Origin: an uncultured Eubacteriales bacterium
GTDB lineage: Bacteria > Bacillota > Clostridia > Christensenellales > CAG-138
Assembly: GCA_902801845.1 (NCBI GenBank)
Contig: CADCJW010000002.1
Coordinates: forward strand, 555,627 to 619,626
Direction: 5' to 3'
Length of the DNA: 64,000 bases
A program made the translations under genes and the position numbers. The notes below the pieces were generated by a model. It was given only the letters and a program-made list of their open reading frames with translations, was not told where the DNA came from and made no database searches. This document shows positions 37,452 to 45,247 of the stretch, in pieces. Every line of letters begins with the position of its first letter. Within the stretch, counting starts at the first letter, position 1.

Positions 37452-37735
37452 TGTGCGGCTCCGCCGCACAACATCACTTAGCCGCCTCGCGGCTATACAT
37501 CACTGCGGCCCTGCCGCTTCATCACTGCGCAGCATCGCTGCGCTACATCACTTGCGAAGCAAACATCACTGCGGCTCCGCCGCACAACATCACTTGGCCG
37601 CCTCACGGCCATACATCACTGCGGCTCCGCCGCAACATCACTTGGCCGCCTCGCGGCCATACATCACTTGCGAAGCGAACATCACTTCGGCCCTGCCGCT
37701 ACATCACTGCGCAGCATCGCTGCCGCAACATCACT
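37452..37735 (-). repeat. Tandem array of twelve hairpins with constant 8-base linkers
   Basis: On the + strand the linker ACATCACT recurs at 37471, 37497, 37519 (one change), 37545, 37563, 37587, 37613, 37635, 37661, 37679, 37701 and 37728. Steps are 18-27 bases. Each gap holds a GC-rich hairpin with a three-base loop. Loop order is TCC, CTC, CCT, ATC, GAA, TCC, CTC, TCC, CTC, GAA, CCT, ATC, so five classes recur. The first stem is perfect (TGTGCGGC/GCCGCACA, 37452-37459/37463-37470). The CTC class has TAGCCGC/GCGGCTA in one unit and TGGCCGC/GCGGCCA in another, a compensatory change. The stop codon of the four-helix-bundle gene (37731-37733) lies in the last linker. There is no fixed long repeat with unique spacers, so it is not CRISPR. 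Confidence 0.92.
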
Positions 37736-38087
37736 TTTCTCCCCTTCCCTTCGCCGTCCGGCACGACGCCATCAGCATCACCCGGAGGGAAGTGCATTGG
37801 TCGATCAAATCCTTATACTTCGCGTCGTCGATATAGTTCGTCTGATGCAGCAATTCAAGCCAGTAGTCGGTTTCGCTGGCCTCCTTCAAAGCGATCTCCA
37901 GCTTTGAAATAAAGTCCTTTCGCCCCTGGGCGTGCCGGGCTTCAAAAATATTGGCGCCGATAGAGGTGCCGGAACGGCCGATCTGGTTGGAGATGATGGT
38001 CTCATGCTTTTCCTTCAGCTCCTTCACCAGATCTAAAATCTGAACGGCAAAACCCATGGACAGGGTCCGCAGCTTGGATTCGGACAT
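37731..38087 (-). CDS. Four-helix-bundle protein (S23/Avd-like) inside the hairpin arrays
   Basis: This 118-residue, mainly helical, basic protein matches the family of four-helix-bundle proteins first known from 23S rRNA intervening sequences, which also includes the Avd factor of diversity-generating retroelements. Core segments are QIGRSGTSIGANIFEARHAQ, DFISKLEIALKEASETDYW and LELLHQTNYI. Proteins of this family bind nucleic acid or reverse transcriptase; no enzyme activity is known. I chose the ATG at 38087, which follows AAGGAG (38095-38100) by seven bases; an upstream ATG at 38150 would start inside the hairpin array. No rRNA gene, reverse transcriptase or transposase is nearby. Hairpin arrays flank it on both sides, so the gene and the arrays probably form one unit. 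Confidence 0.88.
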   Translation of the reverse strand: MSESKLRTLSMGFAVQILDLVKELKEKHETIISNQIGRSGTSIGANIFEARHAQGRKDFISKLEIALKEASETDYWLELLHQTNYIDDAKYKDLIDQCTSLRVMLMASCRTAKGRGEK

Positions 38088-38105
38088 GGAGTTTCTCCTT
38101 GTTTC

Positions 38106-38190
38106 GTGATGTACCGCTTCGCGGCGTGATGTATGCGCCTGACGGCGCAAGTGATGTGTTGCGGCTCCGCCGCAACGTGATGTGACGCGT
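38106..38190 (-). repeat. Upstream hairpin array of the four-helix-bundle gene, inverted linkers
   Basis: On the + strand the linker GTGATGT (reverse complement of the other array's ACATCAC) occurs at 38106, 38126, 38151 and 38177. Between the linkers lie CCGC-TTC-GCGG, TGCGCC-TGAC-GGCGCA and GTTGCGGC-TCC-GCCGCAAC. The last has the same loop on the same strand as the TCC class of the downstream array, although the linkers are inverted. Beyond the fourth linker, GACGCGT (38184-38190) pairs with ACGCGTC (38205-38211) across the stop of the acyltransferase gene. The array forms the 5' leader of the four-helix-bundle gene. Confidence 0.88.
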
Positions 38191-38196
38191 CCTGCC

Positions 38197-38976
38197 TCAG
38201 CAAAACGCGTCGTTGTCGGTCAACACCCCCCGCACCAGCTCCCCGATCTCGGTGGTGTCCAGATCGCGGATCTGCTCATAGGGGAAGACGGCGGCCACGG
38301 TCAGGGTGACGGGGGTCCGGCGGAGGAAGAAGTTTTTGCCGATGTTCTCCGTGCCCCGGGTCCTGAGGACCACCAGGGGGCACTTGGCCCACTGGGCGGC
38401 CTTGAAGCAGCCCACCCGGAAGGGGAGCAGCTCGCCGGTCTTGGACCGGGTCCCCTCGGGATAGATGCCGATGGCCTCCCCGGCCTGGATGCGCCGGACC
38501 ACCTGGCGGATGACCACCAGGCCCTGTCGATCGTCCGCCCGGTCCAGGGAGATGCACCCCGCCCCGGCGATGAGCCGTCCGCCCACGGGGATGTCCAGAT
38601 TCTCCTTCTTGGTGACGAAGGTGACGCCCCGGCCGCGCAGGGCGTACATGGCGGTGATGGGGTCGAAGTCGGACCGGTGGTTCCCCACCAGCAAAAACCC
38701 GCCCTCGGGGAGCTTTTCTTCCCCCACCAGCTTCACCTGGACGGCCCCCAGCTGCAGCAGGGGCCCGATGCCGGTCACCAAAAGCTTTCGATAGAAGGCG
38801 AACCGCTTGGGGTTTGGGTCCTTCTTGTTCACGAACAGGGACGCCGCCGCCAGCACCAGCGCGTGCAGCAGCAACAACCCCAAAAAGGTCCCCAGGAAGT
38901 ACAGGGGGCACTGGAGGGGCGTGCGGGCGAAGGCCAGCACCGCCCCGAAGCTCAACACAAGATACAGAATCAGCAT
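38197..38976 (-). CDS. plsC: 1-acyl-sn-glycerol-3-phosphate acyltransferase
   Basis: This 259-residue enzyme adds the second acyl chain to lysophosphatidic acid at the membrane. The N-terminus holds two hydrophobic segments (1-18 and 26-48). The HX4D motif is NHRSDFDP (His100, Asp105), followed by KKENLDIPVGGRLI and the substrate motif YPEGTRSKTG. All catalytic residues are present. Its stop lies seven bases from the hairpin module, which separates it from the co-directional HAD gene. Confidence 0.92.
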   Translation of the reverse strand: MLILYLVLSFGAVLAFARTPLQCPLYFLGTFLGLLLLHALVLAAASLFVNKKDPNPKRFAFYRKLLVTGIGPLLQLGAVQVKLVGEEKLPEGGFLLVGNHRSDFDPITAMYALRGRGVTFVTKKENLDIPVGGRLIAGAGCISLDRADDRQGLVVIRQVVRRIQAGEAIGIYPEGTRSKTGELLPFRVGCFKAAQWAKCPLVVLRTRGTENIGKNFFLRRTPVTLTVAAVFPYEQIRDLDTTEIGELVRGVLTDNDAFC

Positions 38977-39045
38977 AGCTGCCTCCTCAAAGATTCACAC
39001 CGCCAGTATACCATGGGCGCGGCCCCCCCGCAAGGTGTCGCCCGG

Positions 39046-39858
39046 CTACAGCTCGTCCAGATCGAAGGAGATGTCCTCCAGCTGGACGTGGGAGGGCTCC
39101 TCCCGGTAGTTGAGCAGGGTGTTCCGCTGCCGGGCCCGGTGCTTGGCCTGGGCCACGTCCAAAACGTTCTGCACCGCGTCCGCCAAAGGCCCCGGTCGGC
39201 CTGGGCCGGTGGGCGGCCGGGGGGACGTACCCTGCGGGGGGAGCTGTCCCTGCTGTTTGTCCCGCTGCTCCCAGGCCCGGACGAGGGCCCGCCAGTCCCG
39301 GATGGGGTTCTGCCCCACCCGCCAGCCCGTGGCGGCGTAGTAGTCGAAGAAGTAGTCCCCGTCGATGCCGTTCTTCCGTTCCTCACAGAAGGCCTTGATC
39401 TCCTCTCGGGTGGGTATGTGTGTGCCCGCCTCCGCCGGGGCGTTCTCTTTGGTCATACACACATACTCCTGCTCATGCTCTTTATCATGCTCTTCTTCTT
39501 TCTCTTCTTCATGGTCATACTCTTTGTCTGAAACCAGAGGCAGGGGGTCTGGTTCCAGCCGCTCCGGCTTGGATTCAACCATGGTTTCAACCATGGTTTC
39601 AACCTTGGTATCAGCGGCCGGCTTCCGCTTGCAGCCCCGGGCCCGTTCGGCGCTGCTCACCTTCTCCTCGTATATCTCCGCCTCCCGGTCGATGATCCGA
39701 CGGGCCATGGCCCAGACGAAGCGCTCGTTGCCCGAAAGCTCGGCCAGCCGCCCGTCCTCGGCGTAGGCGATCATGGCCGTGAACAGCCGGCCCCTCTCCT
39801 CATAATCCAGGGGCTCCATAAGCTCCTGAAAATCCGTGAACACCTTCAAATACTTCAT
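39046..39858 (-). CDS. DUF6291-like protein of possible phage origin
   Basis: This 270-residue protein opens with LKVFTDFQELMEPLDYEERGRLFTAMIAYAEDG, shortened here in the reader's interest to its LFTAMIAYAEDG core. This resembles DUF6291 and phage replisome-organiser N-termini. The middle is low complexity: a tandem VETMVETMVES stretch and a Glu/His-rich run. Then follows TREEIKAFCEERKNGIDGDYF and GWRVGQNPIRDWRALVRAWE, which resembles the C-terminal region of phage DnaD-like replication proteins. No other phage genes are near. It could be a domesticated remnant. The ATG at 39858 follows AGGAAGAG. The function is not known. Confidence 0.6.
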   Translation of the reverse strand: MKYLKVFTDFQELMEPLDYEERGRLFTAMIAYAEDGRLAELSGNERFVWAMARRIIDREAEIYEEKVSSAERARGCKRKPAADTKVETMVETMVESKPERLEPDPLPLVSDKEYDHEEEKEEEHDKEHEQEYVCMTKENAPAEAGTHIPTREEIKAFCEERKNGIDGDYFFDYYAATGWRVGQNPIRDWRALVRAWEQRDKQQGQLPPQGTSPRPPTGPGRPGPLADAVQNVLDVAQAKHRARQRNTLLNYREEPSHVQLEDISFDLDEL

Positions 39859-39947
39859 TTTCTCTTCCTCCGCCTCCATTGTACCCCCGGGAGGGGCCCT
39901 TGGTTTCCGATAATTCGTTCATATTGGAGGCGGAGGGCGCTCCTCCC

Positions 39948-39975
39948 TTGACAGGAGGGAAAGGGCGGGTATATC
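39948..39975 (+). promoter_or_regulatory. Promoter of the LRR lipoprotein gene
   Basis: TTGACA (39948-39953) and TATATC (39970-39975) are separated by 16 bases, about 35 bases before the start codon. Confidence 0.65.
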
Positions 39976-40008
39976 ATCGGTATATATGGAATAGGGAGGA
40001 GAAGACCC

Positions 40009-41406
40009 ATGAAGAAGATCGGAGCCTTGCTGCTGGTGCTGGCGCTGTGCGGGAGTTTGTTCGCCTGCGCGGCGGTCCAAAACGCCCAAACCGCCTTTCT
40101 CCAGTCCCCGGAGGGCGCCATGATCGGCCGGACCTTCGCCGACGTGGAAGCGGCCTTCGGCCCCTTCTCCACGGTGTATCTCGAGGAGGATCGGCCGGCG
40201 GCCTACGTGTTCAGCCGGAGCAACGTGGCCTTCCATTTCAGCGCGCCCCTGGTGCAAAAGAGCTGGGCCAACAAGCTGTCCTCTGCGGCGGGCTTCATCC
40301 CCGGGGCCATCGCCCTCAGGGACATCCAGCCCACGGATTTGTGCGTCGGCGTCTCCGGGCGGATCAAGGATTTCGGCATCGCCGACAGCGACGTTCAGGA
40401 GATGTCCAACTCCCTCTTGGCCTTCCGGCCGGAGACCCGGGAGACCAGGACCAACACCATCTACTCCCTGACCACCCAGGATGGGGCCTATGAGGTGAAC
40501 GTCTACTGCGCCCGAGGGGAGACCGTCGTCACCCCGGACCACCAGATCGAGGTCACGGCCCTGAAGCAGCGGCCCGCGGCGGACCCCTCCGTGACGGAGT
40601 TCAGCTTCGGCGGCGCCACCATCAAGGTGGGCGAGACCAAGGTGGAGATCCGGGCCAGCAGCCGGGCCCGCCGGACGATCCCCGCCCAGGAGGTGAGCGA
40701 CCTGGTCCGCTACTGCCCGGACCTTCAGTCCCTGATCCTGGACTACTGCGACATCGAGGGCGTGGAGCAGATCGGCCTGCTGACGGATCTCACCCATCTG
40801 GAGATCATGAGCTGCAACCTGCCGGACATCTCCTTTATCGCGGGCCTCACCAAGGTCACCGAGCTGGGCCTCTGCCACAACCGGATCTCCGATTTGACCC
40901 CCATCGAGGATCTGCCCCTCACCTATCTCAACCTGGCCGACAACCCGGCCCTAGGGAACCGGGACCTTCGCTCCGTGGGCTATATCACCACGCTGCAGAC
41001 CCTGTACATCTACTCCTTGAACCTCTCCGATCTGTCCGCCCTCCAGTCCCTGAATAAGCTGGTCACCCTGAACGTGAACAACGATTCCAAGATCAACGAG
41101 GACGCCCTGGAGGTGGTGAGCTATTTCCCCAAGCTGCGCAAGCTCCAGATCAACAACACCGGCGTCACCAGCTTTGACTTCCTCTTCACGGATTGCCCGA
41201 ACCTGCGGGAGCTGGACGCCCGGAAGCTCAACAAGCTCAAGAACCCCACCGAGAGCATCCTGAAGCTCCCCCAGCTGGAGCGGCTCAGCAAGCTGAGCGT
41301 GGGCAAGGACCTTCAGGAGAGCCTGGACGCCCAGACCCAGGCCGACTACGGCATGAGCGCCGTGGATTGGTTCAAGTCCCAGGACGTGACCCTGTCGTTC
41401 AACTAA
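40009..41406 (+). CDS. Leucine-rich-repeat lipoprotein
   Basis: This 465-residue predicted lipoprotein has a signal peptide and lipobox LFAC (Cys20). The N-terminal 190 residues form a domain I do not recognise. From about residue 225 there are seven or so SDS22/internalin-like repeats (LQSLILDYCDIEGVEQI, LTHLEIMSCNLPDISFI, VTELGLCHNRISDLTPI, LQTLYIYSLNLSDLSAL). Such domains bind proteins, so a role in adhesion or envelope contacts is possible. GGGAGGAG precedes the ATG. It is a single-gene unit with a promoter and a strong terminator. Confidence 0.85.
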   Translation: MKKIGALLLVLALCGSLFACAAVQNAQTAFLQSPEGAMIGRTFADVEAAFGPFSTVYLEEDRPAAYVFSRSNVAFHFSAPLVQKSWANKLSSAAGFIPGAIALRDIQPTDLCVGVSGRIKDFGIADSDVQEMSNSLLAFRPETRETRTNTIYSLTTQDGAYEVNVYCARGETVVTPDHQIEVTALKQRPAADPSVTEFSFGGATIKVGETKVEIRASSRARRTIPAQEVSDLVRYCPDLQSLILDYCDIEGVEQIGLLTDLTHLEIMSCNLPDISFIAGLTKVTELGLCHNRISDLTPIEDLPLTYLNLADNPALGNRDLRSVGYITTLQTLYIYSLNLSDLSALQSLNKLVTLNVNNDSKINEDALEVVSYFPKLRKLQINNTGVTSFDFLFTDCPNLRELDARKLNKLKNPTESILKLPQLERLSKLSVGKDLQESLDAQTQADYGMSAVDWFKSQDVTLSFN

Positions 41407-41424
41407 TCCGCCTTGATTTCCCAA

Positions 41425-41460
41425 GGGGGACGGAGCTAATCCGTCCCCCGTTCTGTTTTC
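41425..41460 (+). terminator. Rho-independent terminator after the LRR lipoprotein gene
   Basis: A perfect 10-bp stem (GGGGGACGGA, 41425-41434, and TCCGTCCCCC, 41440-41449) is followed by GTTCTGTTTTC. Confidence 0.88.
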
Positions 41461-41580
41461 ACAACATTTTTACAAACAGCTCCCCTTTTCCGGAAAAAGC
41501 GGTGGATTCCATCGCATTTTATTGGTACAATAGGCCTGATGAAAGCAGGCGTCCCCCATGGGACGCGAAAGGGAAAACAC

Positions 41581-43512
41581 ATGGACGAAAAACAACAGCG
41601 GCCCCGCCGCCCCTGGTGGCTGTGGCTGATCGTGGGATTGGGCGTGGCGGTCATGCTCTTTGGGCTGGGCGCCCCCAGCGCCCTGTTCTCCGGCAGCGAG
41701 GAGGAGGTCACCTATGACGTGTTCCTGGACGCGCTGGAGGCGGGGAAGGTGAAGGAGGTGCAGCTCAAGAGCGGCACCCTCTATTATACGCTGCAGGCTG
41801 AGGCGGAGGCGAAGCCCACCCAGGCGCCCCAGCTGAACTTCGGGTTCCGGCCCCTGACCAGCAGCAAAAAGATGAAGGTCTACGCCGTCACCGCCATGAA
41901 CGACCCGAACCTGGTGGACCGGCTCCACGCCGCGGGGGTCACCTTCTCGGAGAACGCGGGCACGGGGAACATGCTCCTTTTGGTGCTGATCCAGTATCTG
42001 GTGCCCATCCTCTTCTATGTGGCCATCTTCAGCTTCTTCTTTCGGCGCATGGGCAAGCTGGGCGCCGGCGGCGGCCTTATGGGCGGTCTCGGCAAATCCA
42101 ACGCACGTACCGTGGAGGGGGGCGAGGTGAAGACCACCTTCGCCGACGTGGCCGGCCAGGACGAGGCGAAGGAGAGCCTGCAGGAGATCGTGAGCTACCT
42201 GCACAACCCCCAGGAATACACGGAGATCGGCGCCCGGATGCCCCGGGGCGCGCTGCTCATCGGCCCGCCGGGCACGGGCAAGACCCTCATGGCCCGGGCC
42301 GTGGCCGGGGAGGCGGGGGTGCCCTTCCTCTCCATTTCGGGGCCTGAGTTCGTGGAGCTGTTCGTGGGCATGGGCGCGTCCAAGGTCCGGGATCTGTTCA
42401 AGGAGGCCCGGGAGAAGGCGCCCTGCATCGTGTTCATCGACGAGATCGACGCCATCGGCAAGAAGCGGGACGGCTTCGGCGGCAACGACGAGCGGGAGCA
42501 GACGCTGAACCAGCTGCTCTCGGAGATGGACGGGTTCGAGGGGAACTCCGGCGTGGTGGTCCTGGCGGCCACCAACCGGCCCGAGTCCCTGGATAAGGCG
42601 CTGCTGCGGCCCGGCCGGTTCGATCGGCGGGTGCCCGTGGAGCTCCCCGACCAGGGGGGCCGGGAGGCGATCTTGCGCATCCACTGCGACAGGATCAAGA
42701 CCGCGGGGCCCATCGACCTCGCCGCCATCGCCCGGATCACGCCGGGGGCCAGCGGCGCGGACCTGGCCAACGTGATCAACGAGGCGGCCCTTTGCGCCGT
42801 CCGCGCCGGGCGGCACGCCGTGACGCAGAAGGATCTGGAGGACAGCGTGGACGTGGCGCTGGCCGGCAAGCAGCGCAAGAGCATGGTCATCTCCCAGCAC
42901 GAGAAGGAGATCATCGCCTACCACGAGGTAGGCCACGCCCTGGTGGCCGCCAAGCAGAAGGGGGCGTCCCCGGTGCACAAGATCACCATCATCCCCCGGA
43001 CCTCCGGGGCCCTGGGGTTCACCATGCAGGCGGACGAGGACGAGCGGTTCCTCATGGATAAGCAGGAGGCCTTCGCCAAGATCGTGACGCTGACCGGCGG
43101 CCGGGCCGCGGAGGAGCTTTGCTTCGACTCCGTCACCACCGGCGCCAGCAACGACATCGAGCAGGCCACCTCCATCGCCCGGGCCATGATCACCCGGTAC
43201 GGCATGAGCGAGAGCTTCGGCATGACCGCCTTCGAGCAGATGGTGAACCCGTACCTCGGGAACGACACCACCATGAACTGCTCCCAGGAGACCGCCGCCC
43301 GGATCGACCGGGAGGTCATCGCCCTCATCGAAAAGGCCTACGAGCAGGCCAAGACCATCCTCAAGGACAACCGGTCCAAGCTGGACGAGATCGCCCGGGT
43401 GCTCATCGCCCGGGAGACCATCACCGGCCAGGAGTTCATGGACATCCTGAACGCCCCCGTGGCCCTGCCGGCGAAGCAGGAGCCGGGCGAGGAGACGGAG
43501 AACGAGGGTTGA
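41581..43512 (+). CDS. ftsH: ATP-dependent zinc metalloprotease FtsH
   Basis: This 643-residue AAA+ membrane protease removes damaged or unassembled membrane proteins. Two transmembrane segments (about 13-32 and 127-150) flank a small extracytoplasmic domain. The AAA+ domain has Walker A GPPGTGKT (about 228), Walker [12 protein letters not shown] and the second-region [17 protein letters not shown]. The zinc site is HEVGH (448-452). I preferred the ATG at 41581; an in-frame ATG at 41539 would add 14 residues. A possible -10 TACAAT lies at 41526-41531, with a poor -35. All active-site motifs are intact. Confidence 0.93.
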   Translation: MDEKQQRPRRPWWLWLIVGLGVAVMLFGLGAPSALFSGSEEEVTYDVFLDALEAGKVKEVQLKSGTLYYTLQAEAEAKPTQAPQLNFGFRPLTSSKKMKVYAVTAMNDPNLVDRLHAAGVTFSENAGTGNMLLLVLIQYLVPILFYVAIFSFFFRRMGKLGAGGGLMGGLGKSNARTVEGGEVKTTFADVAGQDEAKESLQEIVSYLHNPQEYTEIGARMPRGALLIGPPGTGKTLMARAVAGEAGVPFLSISGPEFVELFVGMGASKVRDLFKEAREKAPCIVFIDEIDAIGKKRDGFGGNDEREQTLNQLLSEMDGFEGNSGVVVLAATNRPESLDKALLRPGRFDRRVPVELPDQGGREAILRIHCDRIKTAGPIDLAAIARITPGASGADLANVINEAALCAVRAGRHAVTQKDLEDSVDVALAGKQRKSMVISQHEKEIIAYHEVGHALVAAKQKGASPVHKITIIPRTSGALGFTMQADEDERFLMDKQEAFAKIVTLTGGRAAEELCFDSVTTGASNDIEQATSIARAMITRYGMSESFGMTAFEQMVNPYLGNDTTMNCSQETAARIDREVIALIEKAYEQAKTILKDNRSKLDEIARVLIARETITGQEFMDILNAPVALPAKQEPGEETENEG

Positions 43513-43517
43513 TATCT

Positions 43518-43600
43518 GCACTTTTTTCTCTTTAGACAAAGAGAAAAAAGTGCCAAAAAAGAGAAACTTAAATGGGACTGCGGAGTATTTCCGCAGTCCC
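43518..43600 (+). repeat. Dispersed hairpin repeat, copy 5 (A and B)
   Basis: Hairpin A is GCACTTTTTTCTCTTT/AAAGAGAAAAAAGTGC (43518-43533/43538-43553). Its tip differs from the GCCGC/GCGGC of other copies on both arms, a compensatory change. Hairpin B is GGGACTGCGGA/TCCGCAGTCCC (43574-43584/43590-43600). Hairpin C is not recognisable. It follows ftsH and faces the PAP2 gene. Confidence 0.82.
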
Positions 43601-43645
43601 TGTTATATTCAGTGAGCTTTTCTTTTTAGGCGGCTTTTTACCCAT

Positions 43646-43698
43646 GGGCAAAACATAGTCGAAACCTTTGCAAAGCTCGGTTTCTCGTTGTTTTGCCC
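43646..43698. other. Two-tier hairpin between ftsH and the PAP2 gene
   Basis: GGGCAAAAC (43646-43654) pairs with GTTTTGCCC (43690-43698), and inside it GAAACC (43661-43666) pairs with GGTTTC (43679-43684). It is unlike the A-B-C repeat beside it. No U-tract follows on either strand. The rest of 43699-43778 shows no gene or signal. Confidence 0.5.
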
Positions 43699-43778
43699 GT
43701 GCTTCGCCTCGCTGCATCTGCCACAGGCAGCGCTCGGCTTCGCACCCTTTCACCGAAAAGAAAAAACCGCACGCCCCC

Positions 43779-44459
43779 TCAGGTCGTTCCCCTGAGCCGG
43801 GGCGCCCAGTAGTCCCTGCCGTAGACCAAAGCCTCCGCCAGCAGCCCCACGGGCAGGGCGAAGAGCACGTCCAGGGCCGAATGCTGCTTCACGAAGCAGA
43901 CCGCCAGGCACACGCCGACGACGAAGAGGGTGAGGCACCCTTTCCCCCAGGCGGGCAGGGCCTCGTCCTTCAGCCCCGCGGACAGGATCCCTAACGAATA
44001 GGCCACGTGAAGGCTGGGGCAGACGCCGGTGCTGGTGTCGAAGGCGTAGATGAAGGCCATGACGGACGTGAGGAAATTCTCCCGGGGGAACACCTCCGGC
44101 CGAAGGTCCTGCCGGGTGGGCCAGAGGATGTAGCAGATCATGGCCACGGCCTGGGTGATCATGATGAAGATCTGGATCTTCCGGAACCGGGGCACATCGA
44201 AGAGGAGGGTGTACAGCAAGCTCCCGAACACCAGCACGTACCAGCCCACATAGAAAAGGGCGAACCATTCGTTGAAGGGGATGAGATCGTCCAGCCCGCA
44301 GTGGACGGGCGTGCACCTTTCCCAGGGGATCAGGTTCTCCGTGATGAAATAGAGGGCGAAATAAACGATCCACCCCCCCAACAGCTTCAAATGGGCGAAC
44401 CGGGGCTCGTTCAGCTTTTTCAGGGAGAATCCCCGGTAATCGTAAACGGTCCGCTTCAT
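43779..44459 (-). CDS. PAP2-family membrane phosphatase
   Basis: This 226-residue integral membrane protein has about six hydrophobic segments. The PAP2/vanadium-haloperoxidase motifs are present as TGVCPSLHVAYS and KQHSALDVL, which hold the catalytic histidines. The KX6RP first motif is less clear (WPTRQDLRP). Such enzymes dephosphorylate lipid phosphates such as phosphatidic acid or undecaprenyl pyrophosphate, or use inositol lipids. It overlaps the upstream acyltransferase gene by four bases, so a lipid substrate is likely. It is the last gene of the mnmG operon. Confidence 0.85.
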   Translation of the reverse strand: MKRTVYDYRGFSLKKLNEPRFAHLKLLGGWIVYFALYFITENLIPWERCTPVHCGLDDLIPFNEWFALFYVGWYVLVFGSLLYTLLFDVPRFRKIQIFIMITQAVAMICYILWPTRQDLRPEVFPRENFLTSVMAFIYAFDTSTGVCPSLHVAYSLGILSAGLKDEALPAWGKGCLTLFVVGVCLAVCFVKQHSALDVLFALPVGLLAEALVYGRDYWAPRLRGTT

Positions 44460-45247
44460 CTCTCGTACACCTCCAACGGCCGGCTCCTCGGATACTCCCG
44501 CTTCGGGACGTTGGGATAGGGCACCACGGTGTGCTCGGGAAGCGCCAAGGCTATCTCGGTGATCCCGTCCAAGAGGGCCGCCGCCACCCGCCTGCGCTCC
44601 GTTTCCAGGGGGGCCGCCGGATCGAAGACGATGGGCTGCCCGTAGGTCATGACCTTCAGCCGGGGCGCCAGATACAGGGGCACGAAGGCGAGGGCCTGCC
44701 CCGTCTGCTTATGGTACATGCGCCCCAGGTCCACGAACCGATCCTGAAAGGCGTGGACGATGTTGTTGTGCTCGTCGTAGCACTCGGGGAAGATCACCAG
44801 CCTGTCCCCGTCCCGGAGCTTTTGCACCGACTCCCGAAAGGTGGACAGGGTCCTGGCGTCGTGGTAGACGCCGATGGTGTGGGCGTTGTTGAACAGGCAC
44901 AGGGACAGGGGCACGATCAAATGGCTCAACAGCTTATAGAACCAGCGGACGGCCCTGGGCTTCCGGGACCAAAAGTCCCGAAAGGTGTAGGCCGCCACCT
45001 CCTCCCGGTGCATCATCTCCCCGGTGCACCAGACCCAGTGCCGGCCGGGGGTATACAGCTCCCCGGCCACGGGCCCGTACATCTGGCTGTGGTTCCCCAC
45101 GATGACGCAGGGGCCCTCCGGCAGATTCTCCGCCCCTTTTATCCGCCACTTGGGGGAAAAGAGCCATACCCCGTAGCGGATGAGTCGATAGGTGAAAGAG
45201 GTGGGCTTGTCGCCCACCTCCGCTCGTTTCAAAGACGGTGCGCTCAT
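44456..45247 (-). CDS. Divergent PlsC-like acyltransferase with altered motifs
   Basis: This 263-residue protein has the acyltransferase fold region IKGAENLPEGPCVIVGNHSQ, but the catalytic HX4D reads NHSQMYG: His53 is followed at the aspartate position by Gly58. The usual PEGTR motif reads FPECYDEHNN. It lacks long membrane helices. The altered pair is consistent within the protein, so it may be a distinct subfamily with a different catalytic residue rather than a dead gene. It overlaps the PrsA-like gene upstream and the PAP2 gene downstream by four bases each. Confidence 0.78.
   Translation of the reverse strand: MSAPSLKRAEVGDKPTSFTYRLIRYGVWLFSPKWRIKGAENLPEGPCVIVGNHSQMYGPVAGELYTPGRHWVWCTGEMMHREEVAAYTFRDFWSRKPRAVRWFYKLLSHLIVPLSLCLFNNAHTIGVYHDARTLSTFRESVQKLRDGDRLVIFPECYDEHNNIVHAFQDRFVDLGRMYHKQTGQALAFVPLYLAPRLKVMTYGQPIVFDPAAPLETERRRVAAALLDGITEIALALPEHTVVPYPNVPKREYPRSRPLEVYER

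Noticed and set aside
37452..37735. Possible CRISPR array
   Set aside because: The constant part is only eight bases, the variable parts are self-complementary and recur, and no cas genes are present.
37731..38087. Diversity-generating retroelement accessory gene (avd)
   Set aside because: The protein belongs to the same fold family, but there is no reverse transcriptase, template repeat or variable repeat within reach.
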